64,000 nt of DNA from Amylostereum areolatum. Its lineage: Eukaryota > Basidiomycota > Agaricomycetes > Russulales > Stereaceae. Position 1 is the first letter of the stretch, and every line of letters begins with the position of its first letter. The stretch covers positions 124,001 to 188,000 of the forward strand of contig SAXG01000054.1 in the NCBI GenBank assembly GCA_012932865.1. The letters are read 5' to 3'. A program made the position numbers and the translations under genes. The notes below the pieces were generated by a model, which saw only the letters and a list, made by a program, of their open reading frames with translations, did no database searches and had not been told where the DNA came from. Of this stretch, positions 10,336 through 22,260 are shown piece by piece.

Positions 10336-13153
10336 TCAGCTCATAAGCCCCCTCAGCCTGCCCTTAACCACAACCCCGTCCAACTTCACCTCTTCGATAC
10401 CCTCCCTCCTCCCCGCTCTCCACGTTCCTAACCAGCTCCTTACCCTCCACAGCTGGCACGCTGCCAGTGCCTCGTCCCAACCGTGACATGGAGCCCTGTC
10501 CACCGCGCCCGCCCGCCCCAAGCCCCTCCACAAAAGCCCGCCCGACCTGCCCTTCATCCGCCCCGTCGACGGCCAGCTCCTCCACCACGGCCGCCGCCAC
10601 CCGCCCATTCGTCAGCACCTTCTCGAGCTTGAACGTGAACGTCACGTCCTCCCCCACCACCTCCTCGCACCGCTCCCACAGCTCTGATTCCGCCGGGAGG
10701 GATTTGGTGTGCACGATCGTGACATGCGGACGACTCGCGACCCGCCGTTCGTTCTTGAGATGATCCCAGAACCCGCGGGCCTCCGTTGGGACGTCCGGCG
10801 CTGCGAACGACGCGTCGAGCGCCGGCCACGAGGTCGATCTCCGCCAGGAGGCCAAAGTAGCGCGGCTTCGGGGGCTTGTCCTTCCCCCTCGTCTTCGCCT
10901 TCTTCCCCCGCGTCGCAGGCGCGTACCCCCTCGCCGCGTCCAACGCCTCTTCGATTTTCTCCCGCACAGGCCTCGGCAGCCCCAACACCCGCGCGCACCC
11001 CTCCACCGCCCTTTCCAGCATCTCCTCCGGCGTCTCCCCCACCTCCATCTCCACCACCGCGTCCACCTCCCCCTCCTCCAGCTCCTGCGCGTCGCTCACA
11101 AATTTCCACAGCACGTCCTCGTGCGCCTTGGACGCCGCGTCCCCGTGCAGCGACTGGTGGTTCGTGCCGCGGGACAGGATCCGGTCGGCGCAGATGCGGT
11201 GCAAGGTCGCCAGGGGCGGAGTGAGCGCCCAGTTCAAGTGCGAGGAGGCGGACGGGCGGGGAGAAGGCTTTGACCGCATCGCGGAGTTGTTGGCGGTGGA
11301 GGCGGAGGTGGTTGTTTCTGAAAAAGAAATCAGGAGGGGCGACCGGGGGAAACGGATGGACGTACTTGTCCGCGATCACCACCTCGTGCGTCCCGAGCAT
11401 CTTCTTCACGTTCTGCAAGAACACAGGCGCCGCTTTTTTCGCGCTCACGTCGTCGCTCTGGGTGTGGCCGAACCCGAAGATGTGCGCGAGGGCGATCGCG
11501 ACCGAGGTTTTGCCTGGCGAATGATGTTAAGAACGCGTGAATGACAACCGAAAGAAAGAAAGAGAGACGCACCGACGCCGGGGATGGCCACCGGCACGAT
11601 CACCGTCTTCCCAAACACGCCCCCGTCCTCTCCCCCGTCCTTCCCCTCTTTCCTCGCCTTCGCCTCCCCCGTCTCCAACCACTCCAAGAACCTCTCCCTG
11701 GTCCTGATAATCCCCCGCCCCTTCGTATATCCCTCAAACGCGCCCCTGTCCCGAACAATCTCCCCTCGCACCCAGTCCACGTACGCCCGTGTCTCCGGAC
11801 GACGCAGTTTGTTCTTCGGCAGCGCCGCGTGCGCCGGGTCCGGTTTCGCCGAGAGCAGCATCTTCGTGAGCTCGCGCCAGTCGCGGTACATCATGTACGG
11901 CTCGTCGAACTTGACTTTGAAGAAGAAGGACGAGCCGGGCGCGTACGGCATCCGCGCCCGCGCCCCCGCCGCCGTGGAGGACACGCGCGTGCGCACGACG
12001 AAGCCCTCGACCGCCTCGCCGTTCCACCTTCCCGTCCGCCCGATCTCCTCCGTGAACGCGCGCACGGCGTCCACGGACCCCAGCTCGAGCGCCGCCGTCC
12101 GGATGAAGCCCCATTCGTGCGCAAAGGCGTCCACGACGGCGGGCGGCATCGTGTCGAACGCGCGCGTGCAGGCGTTGAGGCCGTGCAGGTGGAGCCCGCT
12201 CTTGTCGCGCGCGTAGGGCAGGACGTGCTCCTCGAACTCGTCGTCGCAGAGCTGGGAACGGGTTGAGCGGGTGCATCCCGGAACGGGTAGACCGAGCACA
12301 CGTACCTCTGCCACGGCCGTCCAGTTCTCGGCCCACAGCCTCGCCGCCAGCTCCTCCGTCGTCTTGCCCGCGATCTCGAGGTGGTGCTTCAGCCAGCGCT
12401 CGCCGACCTGCGCGTGGCTCTCCTCGACGCCCTGGATCGGCCCAATGGAGTGCTTGGAGGTGATGAGGAGTTTGTCGGGGGTGAGGGCCGCGATGAAGAT
12501 GATGCATCCGTTGGATTTGAGCGTGAGGGTGTAGGGCGGGGCCGTTTGCGCTTCGAGGGATTCCCACTGCGATCGGGATGATCAGAAGGCGCACTGCCAA
12601 CACCGCCCCCTGCTTTACGAGGCGACAAGAGCGAGATCGAGCTTGGTGAATCCCCGACCTGTTTCCTCGGGAACAAAGACAAGGGAAGATGCTGCAACCA
12701 GCGTCATCTTCCCCCGTCGTTGTTTCCGGGGAGATAGCCGGGCATTGTCAAGGATCAGGTTCACCCTTGTTGCTCGGAAAGGATGGTGTCGTGCTTGCAG
12801 TGTGCATGTTTGAGAACAAGATGAACGAAAGGACGTACCGTGGTCCATGGCACCTCCCCGATGTTGAAGAACTTGTCGTATCCGCGCGCAACGATCCTGT
12901 ACCTGTCCTCCCTGCTTTTCCCCTTCTTCGCGAGCTTGGTGCTGAACAGGCCGCGGGCGAGGGTCGGGAACGGCGAGGGCACGACGTAGTACTTGAACTC
13001 GTTCATCTTCCAGCTCTCGATCTCCGTTCGCGGGTCCGCGGGCGCGGGGTAGACGGAGCTTCGGACGAGCTTGGGCTGTTTTGCGTGCAAGACGTGCAGC
13101 GAGGCGATCAGATCCGAGTCGTCTGGGGAGAAGGGTGGTTCTATGGTTGCCAT
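10336..13153 (-). CDS. TRL1: tRNA ligase Trl1 (apparent frameshifts in last exon)
   Basis: Three-domain fungal tRNA ligase: adenylyltransferase, polynucleotide kinase and cyclic phosphodiesterase. It joins tRNA halves after intron removal and the HAC1-type mRNA of the unfolded protein response. Exons: 13153-12839, 12566-12306, 12251-11573, 11513-11366, 11317-10336. Exon 1 has ARGYDKFFNIGEVPWTT. Exon 2 has the ligase motif TLKSNGCIIFI with the nucleotide-accepting Lys. The kinase P-loop AIPGVGKTS spans intron 3. The C-terminal domain shows HVTIVHT and, in another frame, HVTVGTR (HxT motifs). The last exon needs several one-base corrections: near 11245 (LLAL then NWALTPP), near 10820 (EIDLV then LDASFAAP), near 10490 and 10470 around HVTVGTR, and near 10410 before VKLDGVVVKG. 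The gene is normally single-copy and essential, so these are most likely sequence errors. Confidence 0.85.
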
Positions 13154-13633
13154 CGAGTATGTGTGTCTGACTTTGACTTTGATTTTGATTTCAGGGATGA
13201 GAATGTGAGCGGGGAGGTGGAGACATGCGCGCGTTCGGAAGGAATATATAACGGAACTGGAAGTGTTCGAGTCAGTCACAGCTCACGAGTCAGCAGTGCC
13301 GGGTGCGCAGGACTTCTACTTATACGGCGACTCACAAATTATATTTCAGAGGCTTCCGCTTCTCTGTCCGTAGGACTATCCACAAGAAAAGATTGTAGGA
13401 GAAGAGAAATGAGGAAGGTTTGAATTCGAGATTGCTGTGACTTCGATGTCGTTCGGGACAATGTCACCGTCGTCACGATAAATGATACCAGCGTGACGTT
13501 CGGGCCTTGGGCTTGCCCTGGCCAGCGTCAGCCACTCTCAACGAACAGCCGCACAGTAAGTCTGTTCTACCTTATGGGTCTCTCCTAACCGGAATCAAAT
13601 GCTCATGGGAGGCTCAAAGCGCTTGGACATGCG
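13154..13633. promoter_or_regulatory. Divergent promoter region, TRL1 and CHAT gene
   Basis: 480 bp between two divergent start codons. No motif was identified with confidence. Confidence 0.4.
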
Positions 13634-16238
13634 ATGGAGGGCCTCCCTGATCTTCTGAACACTGCTATCTCCTCGCCTGCGACGGGCGCGGCGAGTTCGT
13701 TGGAAGAGAGATCGAACACGCTTTCATCGATGCCAGAAGATCATCCGAACTATACTCGGGAATGCAACGCACTCGCGGATCTATACGCAGGACGATACCG
13801 TTTCTCAGGATTCACTGAAGTCACAGACGACCTCGACTATGCCATCTACCTGCGCCGTCACGCCCTCGAATCTCCAACACTGGCAGCCCTGCCCGCCGGA
13901 TCTCCTCTGCTAATCCAGATCAAACTTCCTTTAGCTCAGGATTTGACCTCGCGATACAGGGTGAAAAAATCCCCAGGCAACGCAGACGAAGCTGTCAAGC
14001 TCTTTCGTGAGGTTCGACTGTCCTTCTTGCTTCTCTCTGGCTTGCATACATTCTTAACTTCAAGACAGGTCAAGGACTATGGCGGTCCATCGTATACAGA
14101 AACCGTAATCGGACTTGCCGAATGCATTATTTACACGGTTTCTGACGGTGTGCTTAATAAGACGACCGTAGACGTCGACGAAGCGCTGGCCTTGCTCGCT
14201 GAAGCACGCACAATCTCCTCCGAGTCGCAAGTGTACGATGCTCCGGCCCTGTCGTTCCGTATTCTCAACCTCCTTGGCGTGGGCCGACGCGCGCGCTTCC
14301 GAACCACTCGCGATACGTCCGACCTCGAGCAGGCCATAGAGCATTTCCGCGGCGCTATCCGCGAAGTTCCCACCACAGCCGCCCCCGTCAGCGTATGTCA
14401 ATGCCATATCCACCTCGCTGATGCCCTCGATGCCAAATATAGCATCAGCAAAGACGTATCCCTGCTCACAGAAGCCATCTCCCTCTATCGCACCATTATT
14501 ATCCCTGTCCTTCGCACGACCCACCACGACATCTCCCGTCCCATGGACACCCTCGCCCAGATGCTCACCGCGCTCTCCCTACACCACCCCGCAGACCCAG
14601 ACGCATTTGAATCCTCGCTTCTTGCATGGCGCTCCGTCGCGCTCCTTCCCAAAGGCTCTCTGCACACCCGCTACAACGCCGCGCGCACCTGGGTCCGGCT
14701 CGCCGAGGCGCACACGCACCCGTCCGTTCTGGACGCATACCGTCACTCCCTCCGCCTTCTCGCCGGCACCCCGCTCGTCGGCACCGAGCTCACGCAGGCC
14801 CATCCTCCTCCTCGCCTGCGACATGGAAATCGCCGCGGACGCCGCTGCGTGCGCGCTCCGCGCAGGAAACGCGCGCCTCGCGGTGCAATTTCTCGAGCAT
14901 GCGCGGGGTAATATGTGGGATAGGGCGCGGTACGAGGCGCGTCCAAGGAGTGTGGCGGAGGCCATGCTCTTCACTGGCGATCCTCAGATCGACTCCGACT
15001 CAACCAACGCGGAGCAGGAGCCCCAGTTCATCGCGCCCACGCTTGATTTCGCCGCGCTGCGCGGTCCCGCCGTCGTCTTAAACGCGGCCAGTTCGTCCTG
15101 CGATGCATTGATCGCCCTTCCCTCAAATAAGATCCTGCACGTCCCTCTTCCCCGGATCTCTGTAGATGCCCTCCGCTCATATCACGAGCGGGGTTCCCTC
15201 GCCTCGGGCTCGCACACCTTCAAACGCGCGACGCGGCCCGTCGCGTCCTCGCACACCCCCGACGCGCTGTCCACCCTGTGGAATGGCATCGTGTACCCCG
15301 TCCTACGCGCACTCGGCCTAGACACGAGGTCTTCACCCCCGACCAGATCGCGAATCTGGTGGTGCCCCACAGGTGCATTCGTCGGTCTCCCCCTGCACGC
15401 CGCGCGCCCGCCCTCCGGCGGCCCAGATGCCCTCGACCTCGTCATCTCCTCCTATACCCCGACGCTGTCCACTCTCCTCGAGCTCGAAGCCCACCGCACC
15501 AGCGCCCTCCCTTTCTCTCCTTCATCATCTGTCCCCGCGCCGCCCCTCCTCCTCGCCATCTCACAGCCCGATGCTCCTGGCCATCGACCCCTACCGTACG
15601 CCCGCGCAGAGATGCAGCGTATCCGCGCCGCCGTGCCTCCGGACCAACTCGTCGTCCTGGAGGGCCCCGCGGGCACCCTCGCCGCCGTGCGCGGGCACCT
15701 GGCCCTCCCCAACCGTCGCCCACGTTGGCTTCATTTCGCGTGTCACGCAACGCAAGACGCGCGCCTCGCGTATAGCAGCGCGTTCGTGCTGCACGACGGC
15801 ATGCTCGAGCTCAGCGAGCTCATGCGCCTCCTCCGCCCCCACGCCGACTCCGGTCCTGGTTCTCCATCTGATTCGGGCGCGGAACTCGCTGGACGATCCC
15901 CGACGCCGCCAACGGCGGAGCTCGCGTGCCTGCTCGCGTGCCACACCGCCGCGACACAGTCGCGCACCTCCGGCGCGGACGATGCGCTCAACCTCGCGTT
16001 CGGGCTGCACAGCGCCGGCTTCCGCGGCGTCGTCGGCTCCATGTGGGAGATTGCGGACGTAGATGGGCCTGCTGTTTCCGGCGCGGTATATGGGGCGATA
16101 TTTGGCGAGGGCGGGGAGCGGGATAGCGATGCCCGGGCGGAGAAAGCGGCGGAGGGGGTGAACCGCGCTGCGAGGCAGATCAGAGATGCTGGGGCGGGAC
16201 CGGAGCGGTGGGCTACGTTTATTCATATCGGTGTTTGA
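13634..16238 (+). CDS. Helical-repeat/CHAT (caspase-like) protein, one apparent frameshift
   Basis: The N-terminal ~400 residues are helical, TPR-like segments typical of basidiomycete CHAT proteins (for example DDLDYAIYLRRHAL, TSDLEQAIEHFRGAI, DVSLLTEAISLYR). The C-terminal part is a CHAT domain: WLHFACHATQD carries the candidate catalytic His, and AELACLLACHTAAT the candidate Cys, followed by GFRGVVGSMWEIAD. CHAT domains are clan CD proteases related to caspase and separase. A 57-nt in-frame intron at 14012-14068 is likely (GTTCGA...ACAG); its read-through is an odd Leu-rich insert. The frame changes once, near 14800-14806: the first frame runs to GTELTQA and the second picks up at ILLLACDMEIAADAAACAL. 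One extra base in a C-rich stretch explains it. Cell-death or allorecognition roles are inference only. Confidence 0.8.
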
Positions 16239-16425
16239 GGTATTTATCCTACGGGATGGCTCTGAACAGAGGAAAAGGTCTTTCGACGCATCGTCATGTG
16301 ACATGCGTGAGCGTCGACGGTGTAGCCATTGCCAAACCGGTCAAGCACCCTAGGATACCTAGACGCCATCGACGAGCTCAGGGTTGACGAGGACCACCAC
16401 GTCTATAAGCCAACTCTCCGTCGAC

Positions 16426-17748
16426 ATGCCCATATCGTCCGAAGGCATTGATCCCTCGAGCCCGATCCACGAATTCGGACGCCCGTACCTCCCTTCTACA
16501 TTCCCCGACCCGGACGTGCGAAACGTAGCGTATATCGGGTCGTACAATTGGGCGGAAGACTCGACGGACGAGCCCGCCATCATCGTCCCCGGTACGTTTA
16601 CCGAACAAACCACTCGCACAGCGCGCGTCACGCTAATAATAAGTACGCATTCGGCATTGAACATCGAACATTGAAGGCTCGCCACCGGCCTGGAACGACC
16701 GTCCCACGCCTTTTTACGTCGCCCCTGATACGGGGACCGAGTACTACGATGGACACCCACACCGCGTTAGAGCCTTCAGTCTCGCCCCCCTCTTCGCCGC
16801 CGTCCGACGCCATGCAAAAGCCAGGTCGACTGGCCCGCCCTCGACGTCGTCGCGAGCCGCAACGCCCTCAAGATCCTCCTCAATTGGATCGACGCGGACG
16901 CAAAGCAGAACACGGACGGCTTCAGGATGGATCTGACGTTGTCGGGGGAGAAAACGGTACTGATCAGCCGATGCGAGCGGACGTATTGGAGTATGCCGGC
17001 GGGACATGATTACGGGACGAGTTTCGAGAAGGCGAGCACGACGCTGGCGGGAGATTGTGCAAACAGCACGGGATACCATCGAATTATATCCTATGTATGT
17101 CACCTTTTGTCACATGCTAGGAAGAGCGTACGGCGATAACTCACCTCGCATCGTTTGACAGGATTTCTGTGGCCTGAGATGGTCGTCCGCTCCGAGGTGG
17201 ACGCGTACCTCCCCAACTCGGATGCGCTTCCAGCCCGTGACTTCATCCAGGATCTGCCTGATCCCCACGCCTGGGTGTGCCCTCGCCCACGCGCAGGATT
17301 TTTCAGAATTATCAAGGGTGGATCGGAGGTACCCCAGAGCGCCCTTCTCGAGCTGAAGACGTCGCGCACGCACCCCCTCCGTCCCGATCTTGCAATGCGA
17401 AAAATCCCGTGGCGACACATCATCCCGCAGCTCGTTCTCTCCGCCACGCCAAACCTCTACTTCGCCATCCACGACCAAGGGACCTTCCTCTCCGTCCGAA
17501 AATACCACGAGGAAGAGCTCGCGGAGGCATCCCGTCAGAAAGGCCAGGCCAACTTGAAGACAAACCTCCGATTGCAGAAATTGGGCCTCATGCTCGTTCA
17601 GATCCAAGAGTTGGCTATCCAGCAAGCCCGTGCGGGACGGCAACTTACCCTTGTCAGCAAGGAGGGGACGCTCAGGGCATTCGAGCGGAGGACAAGCATG
17701 GTTGGCCTCCTTCCAGAGGAGACACTGGCGAGGTTTTCAGCGACATGA
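16426..17748 (+). CDS. Family X conserved fungal protein, middle copy (three apparent frameshifts)
   Basis: Third family X paralogue. Exons 16426-16591, 16677-17094 and 17162-17748 sit at the same splice positions as the other copies (VP-G split codon before SPPAW; IISY before DFCGL). Shared motifs are YIGSYNW, AIIVPG, LAPLFAAV, STGYHRIISY and YFAIHDQGTFLSVRKY. Exon 2 is two bases out of phase: extra C's after AAV (then DAMQK) and before QVDWPALDVV. Exon 3 lacks one base at CTGAGATG, where the intact copy has CTCAAAATG. It is more diverged than the other two, so it is an older duplicate. It follows the CHAT gene by 187 bp on the same strand. It is a pseudogene if the indels are real. Confidence 0.6.
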
Positions 17749-19462
17749 CGGCTAAGCGAAGATAGGCTGCCACACATACGGCACATACACGGTACACCGA
17801 AGACTCACATGTCACATGTTTCTTGTACAATCTTCCGAGATAAAATAGGCTGTGGAGACAGGAGACGGCGTTCGGATGTGGTGGGGAGTCATCGGCTCCT
17901 CTTGACGAAGGCACATGAACCCTCCGAGTCAGACGCAGGCAAACACCGATCGAGTGTATTCGTAGCGCGGGTAGCATTGGAGTCGGACAATCGTTAGACG
18001 GCCGAGATATAGGGTACGCCCGTAAAGGGCGGGTCGGTGGCAGAGGGCTTCCGTGGCACAACCGAGTCAGCGGCGAAAATATGGCGAAAATATGGATGCG
18101 CACTAACCTCAAGCTCGGAAGGCCCAGCGGACCGTGCCACGACGTCAAACATCCACATATTAGGCCTGGAAAGAGGGTCCTATGGCCGCTATGTCATCCT
18201 CGAGCAAAATCAACCGGCGACAGGGTGGAGGTCTGACCACGAAGGTTCGGCTTGGCTCCTTGCTGAAAGATGCTTAGATAGCCAACGCGGACGGGTCGGT
18301 TCCAAGCGCTTGATAGGAGAAACACGTCCTCATACAACATGGTCGTATGGTTGTACGACGCGTGTGACGCTACGCATTCAGTACTCGAGTGCGACCATCG
18401 CGCAACCCGCCCACAGCACCGACCTCGTCACCCACGCTCTCGCCCCGTTGCAGGCGCCGGACCGCGAGTATCTGCGAGGTTACAGAGGGAATTGAGAGCA
18501 CATGATGTACCACGATGTATGGCCCAGCAGGCCATCGCATGTGTTCGCCAGCCTGTCGTTTGTATCTTGTATGTGACCTGACGCCAGATGGGAACATGTG
18601 GGCGGTCCGAGGAGTGAGAGATGAGTAGCTCACCAAAGAACACCTCGATGCGATTCAATTCCGTTATAGCGCCTACGTCGACGCTATAGGGTCGTGCGTG
18701 GTGCAGGGACCGTACAAAGTGGAAGGGGTTTGTTCCTGTATCAATGATTCAATATCCGAGGATAACACTGCCCACCCTACATCGCGCAATTGTCTGGAAT
18801 TGCTCGAAGCCCCATTCTGAGGGTCAGAGTAATCCTAGCCAGCAAAAAGCTCAGCACTCGAGCTCAAGGAGCAACAACGCGGGTAAAAGCAAGTTTTAAC
18901 CCGGGAAGCAGTCCGAAAATGGAAGGCGGCATGCCGTTTTCGGAAGTCAACATGCGCAGCCACCTTCAGCCACCCGCAGCAAAATGAACACTCCTCCGTT
19001 CTAAGTATTCTCATCAGACACCAAGAGTCTGTCTTCCACCTAATTGCGCATGTGCAGTCTACCCTCGTATTTCAACCTCCCGACGAGCGCTATGAGATCA
19101 GCCATGACGGTACCGTAGCAAACGAGCGTGATGTCTGTTCACCGATCGATTGAGGGGGTATCTATCGGGCGGGGCAACGACAAAAAGAACGGAAAAGATC
19201 AAAGTAGCAAACAGGCGGACGACGAGGACGAGGATAGCGGGGTTGAGGAGAAAACGGAAGAAAAGGGGTGGGTGAATATAGGTAAAAATGTCTCGTGCGC
19301 ACGTATATTATTGAGTCCATCGATGCAACAATCCTCGATCCCAACCAAAACCCCGCACGAAGGGCGCTGCAGCCGTAAAAAAAACACCGAAAGGTCCGCA
19401 ACGCATGCTCTCTCCGTCGGCTCCAAACTACGGAGGGGGCGCCAGCGGCGACCAGCGGAGCT
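17749..19462. other. Intergenic, no supported gene
   Basis: 1.7 kb. Open frames (for example 18037-18495) show no motif, no plausible splice pattern and no match within the window. Part near 19,200-19,440 is probably the 3' flank of ROT1. Confidence 0.4.
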
Positions 19463-20329
19463 TTAGGCCACGATGGCGAGGAGGCCGGCGCCCAGCACCA
19501 GCGAGAGCACGGCTCCTGCGCTGCTCCAGCGATTTGCGACCGCGGCGTTCTGGGAGCGTTTCTGGTTGAGGACCTCGGTGCCCGAGGAGGGGTCGGCGAG
19601 TGTATCGTTGCGCAGCTTCGTTGTGGGAAGCATGATGGGCTGCGTGGACACCTGGAAGAGCGGCGCGACGGGCGTGCCGTCGAACTGGAACAGGTGGAGC
19701 TTGTACCCGTCCGTCGGGTCCGTGAAGATTCGCCAGGACTGGTAGAGCTCGGTGAAGTTGTAGACCTCGACGAAGTTGGACACGGCGGCGCAGGCGTCTT
19801 GGATCTGCTGGTAGCCGTCGCCGTTGGGCGTCATCACGATCGAGCCGTTTCCAAGGAGCTGGTAGGTGCCGTGTACCCATCCGAGGACGCCGGTGATGCA
19901 GTTGGGTTGCGAGCCTAGGGGCGAGTCAGCCGGCGAAAAAATCGTGGAGCGGGCGCGGAGGGGTACGTACCGTTGGAGTTGAACCGATACCGCGAGATCT
20001 CGTACCATCCGTCCGCAGAGCTGGAAGGGGATCAGAGATGGCAGGTAAGAAGAGCACTAGACGGCATACAAGGCGTAGGCGACACCAGAAGTGGTGGGGT
20101 ATGTGAACGACATGTTCGCGGGGTTGGCAAACTCCTGTGAGAAGCGGTGAGTAATCGCTTTCAGACCGCCTCGATAGCCACGCACCGATCCCGTCTTCAC
20201 ATTCTTCGAGCCTGAGGCCCACGAGCCGACGATGACTGTTGCGTTGTGTTCAGCGTCGTAGACGATGTCCTGGGCCATCACGGATGCCGCGGCCACAAAG
20301 AGTGCGGAAAGAAGGTGGCGAAAATGCAT
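19463..20329 (-). CDS. ROT1: ROT1-like ER chaperone
   Basis: ROT1 proteins are ER-membrane chaperones needed for folding and glycosylation of wall-related proteins in yeast. Four exons: 20329-20186, 20134-20070, 20020-19971 and 19914-19463; 236 residues, all phases consistent. The N-terminus MHFRHLLSALFVAAASVMAQ is a signal peptide. Then follow VGSWASGSKNVKTG, AFSADGWYEISRYRF across intron 2, NCITGVLGWVHGTYQLL, YQSWRIFTDPTDGYKLHLFQFDG (quoted here as two adjoining blocks) and PIMLPTTKLRN, matching the family order. The C-terminus ends in a hydrophobic segment (GAVLSLVLGAGLLAIVA), as in the yeast protein. The donor of intron 2 is GTATGC; using it gives AFSADGWYE in frame. No frameshift is seen. 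Confidence 0.8.
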
Positions 20330-20881
20330 GACGATCAAAACCGTGTGCTGCGAGAGTGTGAGCGACGAGGACGGTGGCGGCGGGGAGAAGAGGGAGAGAA
20401 GGGCGGGAGGAAGGGCAGAAAGCGCACTGGGCGACGTTGACGGTGACGGCGACGGTGAGAGAAACGGCTTTGGCCTTGTTTGTCACCGTCTCCACCCAGG
20501 ACGTTTCCACATGGCCCGAGCTCCCGAGTCCCGCCCAAATCCGACCTTATTTGTGCACAAATTTCGGGACTGCCGTCTGCTCTTCATTGATTTACATGAA
20601 CTATGTAGTTAGGTATCTGACAGAACACGAACAGTGACACGCAAAAGTTTAGGGTGAAGAGAAAGTGATCTCGCTCGCGTGGGAGCCACGTGGCGAATAC
20701 AAAAAAACCTATCATTGAACAATAGTGACCAATAACCAGATATCTGCCATACCAAGATAGCCAGAAAAATACATGCATGTCGACGCCGACGTCTACTCTG
20801 TCTAGGTGATGCGAGGGAAACCGTGCTGTCCATTGCAAGTCCACGGCGGTGATATCAAGTACAGTAAAAGCATTCAGCATC
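20330..20881. other. Intergenic, ROT1 promoter and PRE7 3' flank
   Basis: 552 bp between two minus-strand genes. GC-rich near ROT1, AT-richer near PRE7. No motif identified. Confidence 0.4.
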
Positions 20882-22260
20882 CTAATCCTTCTTCAACTCG
20901 CGCTGCAACACAAACACCCGCTCACCGTCCAACCTTGTGCTGACCTCCTTCAGACCCCGCAAGCCCTCAACCCCCTGCAGCGACCGACCCTTCGCCAGCA
21001 CAATATACATCTCGAGCCCATCGCCCACCTGCAACACACGGAGTCAGTTCTCTCGCGAATCCTAGCCAAACCGACCAACGGACCTCGATGTGACGCTCGG
21101 TCGCGCTTGTGAACGAGTCAATGACGATCGACAACACCTCGGGCAGCGGCAAATGCGTCGGATGCGCGCGTCCTGGTGCGGGCACCTGGTTCTTGAAGTA
21201 GATCTAAAGGCGGGAAAAAATCGGGCCGCCGTCAATGGATGTACTCGGATGCCGACGCGCACGCGACGCACCTGGTTGTCGAGGAAGGGCTGAACGAGCG
21301 ATGACGCCGCGCCCGCGGCTCGGCAAGCCTCGCGCTCGTAAGACCCCACGGGGTCGAAGGAGTACACGGCGCCCGAACCGTCTTCCTCGATTCCGCCGAG
21401 GATGTTGTTCACGTAGTAGGGGAAGAACCGCTGGGCATACAACATGGTTTGAATGAGACGCGCGATCGCACGGAGCGGCATGTCTTTTGCGTGCGCGTGA
21501 CGGTACCACTGGTGAGAGCAATCAGTATCGGGAGGCACGGAAAACGCGGAGATGAGATGGCGAAATCGAGCAGGAAGGAAACGTCTCCGCCTCCCAGGTC
21601 CCAAAGGGCGTAATCCGCTTATGCTTCCCCGTACCGATGTGCATTCGACGCACGAGAAAAAGAAGACGGGGAGCATGTGGAACTCGTGTAGGATAGGAAT
21701 GCGCAACGACGCGAATGTGACGAAGAGAGCAGAGCGAAGAGACATCCTCCGAGATGCAGGCAGACGTAGAACGCGCAGAACCACAGACACATCACAGTTC
21801 TCGTCCCGCGAGGATACACGCAAGAAAGGTACAGTCTCGTCTCGGCCCTCACCGTCGCGCCTCCGCCCCCATCATCGAAACCGTCCCAATCGCCCGAGTC
21901 CCATCCGAAAAATGTCAGCCCAAGAGCTCACCTCAAGTCTCTGCTTGACCTTCTTCACGAACATGTTTCCATCGGCCGCGAAGCCGTTCACCGCGAGCAC
22001 CGCGCGATCCGTCCTAGCGTAGGCGCACATGTACGCGTAAGCGCGTGATCCCGCCCGCAAAGACAACGGCGAACGCACAATCGGAAGACTTTGGGCGCAT
22101 AGCGCGTTTGGATGCTGTATCCTTCGCTTTGGCGGGTGTCGCCCGCGATGACGGTGAAGTCTGCGCCTGCGATCGCGAGGATGGTGCCGCCGTTCTCCGA
22201 GTAGGGGTTGAACTGGCGCTGTTGGGGTTGCCCGTGGGCGCCGTGAGGAGTACCGGGCAT
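20882..22260 (-). CDS. PRE7: 20S proteasome beta-6 subunit (Pre7), one apparent frameshift
   Basis: Non-catalytic beta-type subunit of the 20S proteasome core, in nucleus and cytosol. Exons: 22260-22079, 22013-21932, 21508-21272, 21202-21084, 21028-20882. Motifs in order: [110 protein letters not shown]. The missing N-terminal catalytic Thr is normal for this subunit. Intron 2 is long for the window (423 nt). Exon 4 is 119 nt, one short: after IYFKNQVP the frame must shift to give [20 protein letters not shown] (near 21181). As the subunit is essential and no second copy is seen, a one-base assembly deletion is the likely cause. Confidence 0.9.

Noticed and set aside
10642..12603. Long GC-rich ORFs overlapping TRL1 on both strands
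   Set aside because: Arg/Ala/Gly-rich shadows of the ligase gene in other frames; GC-rich coding DNA often opens them.
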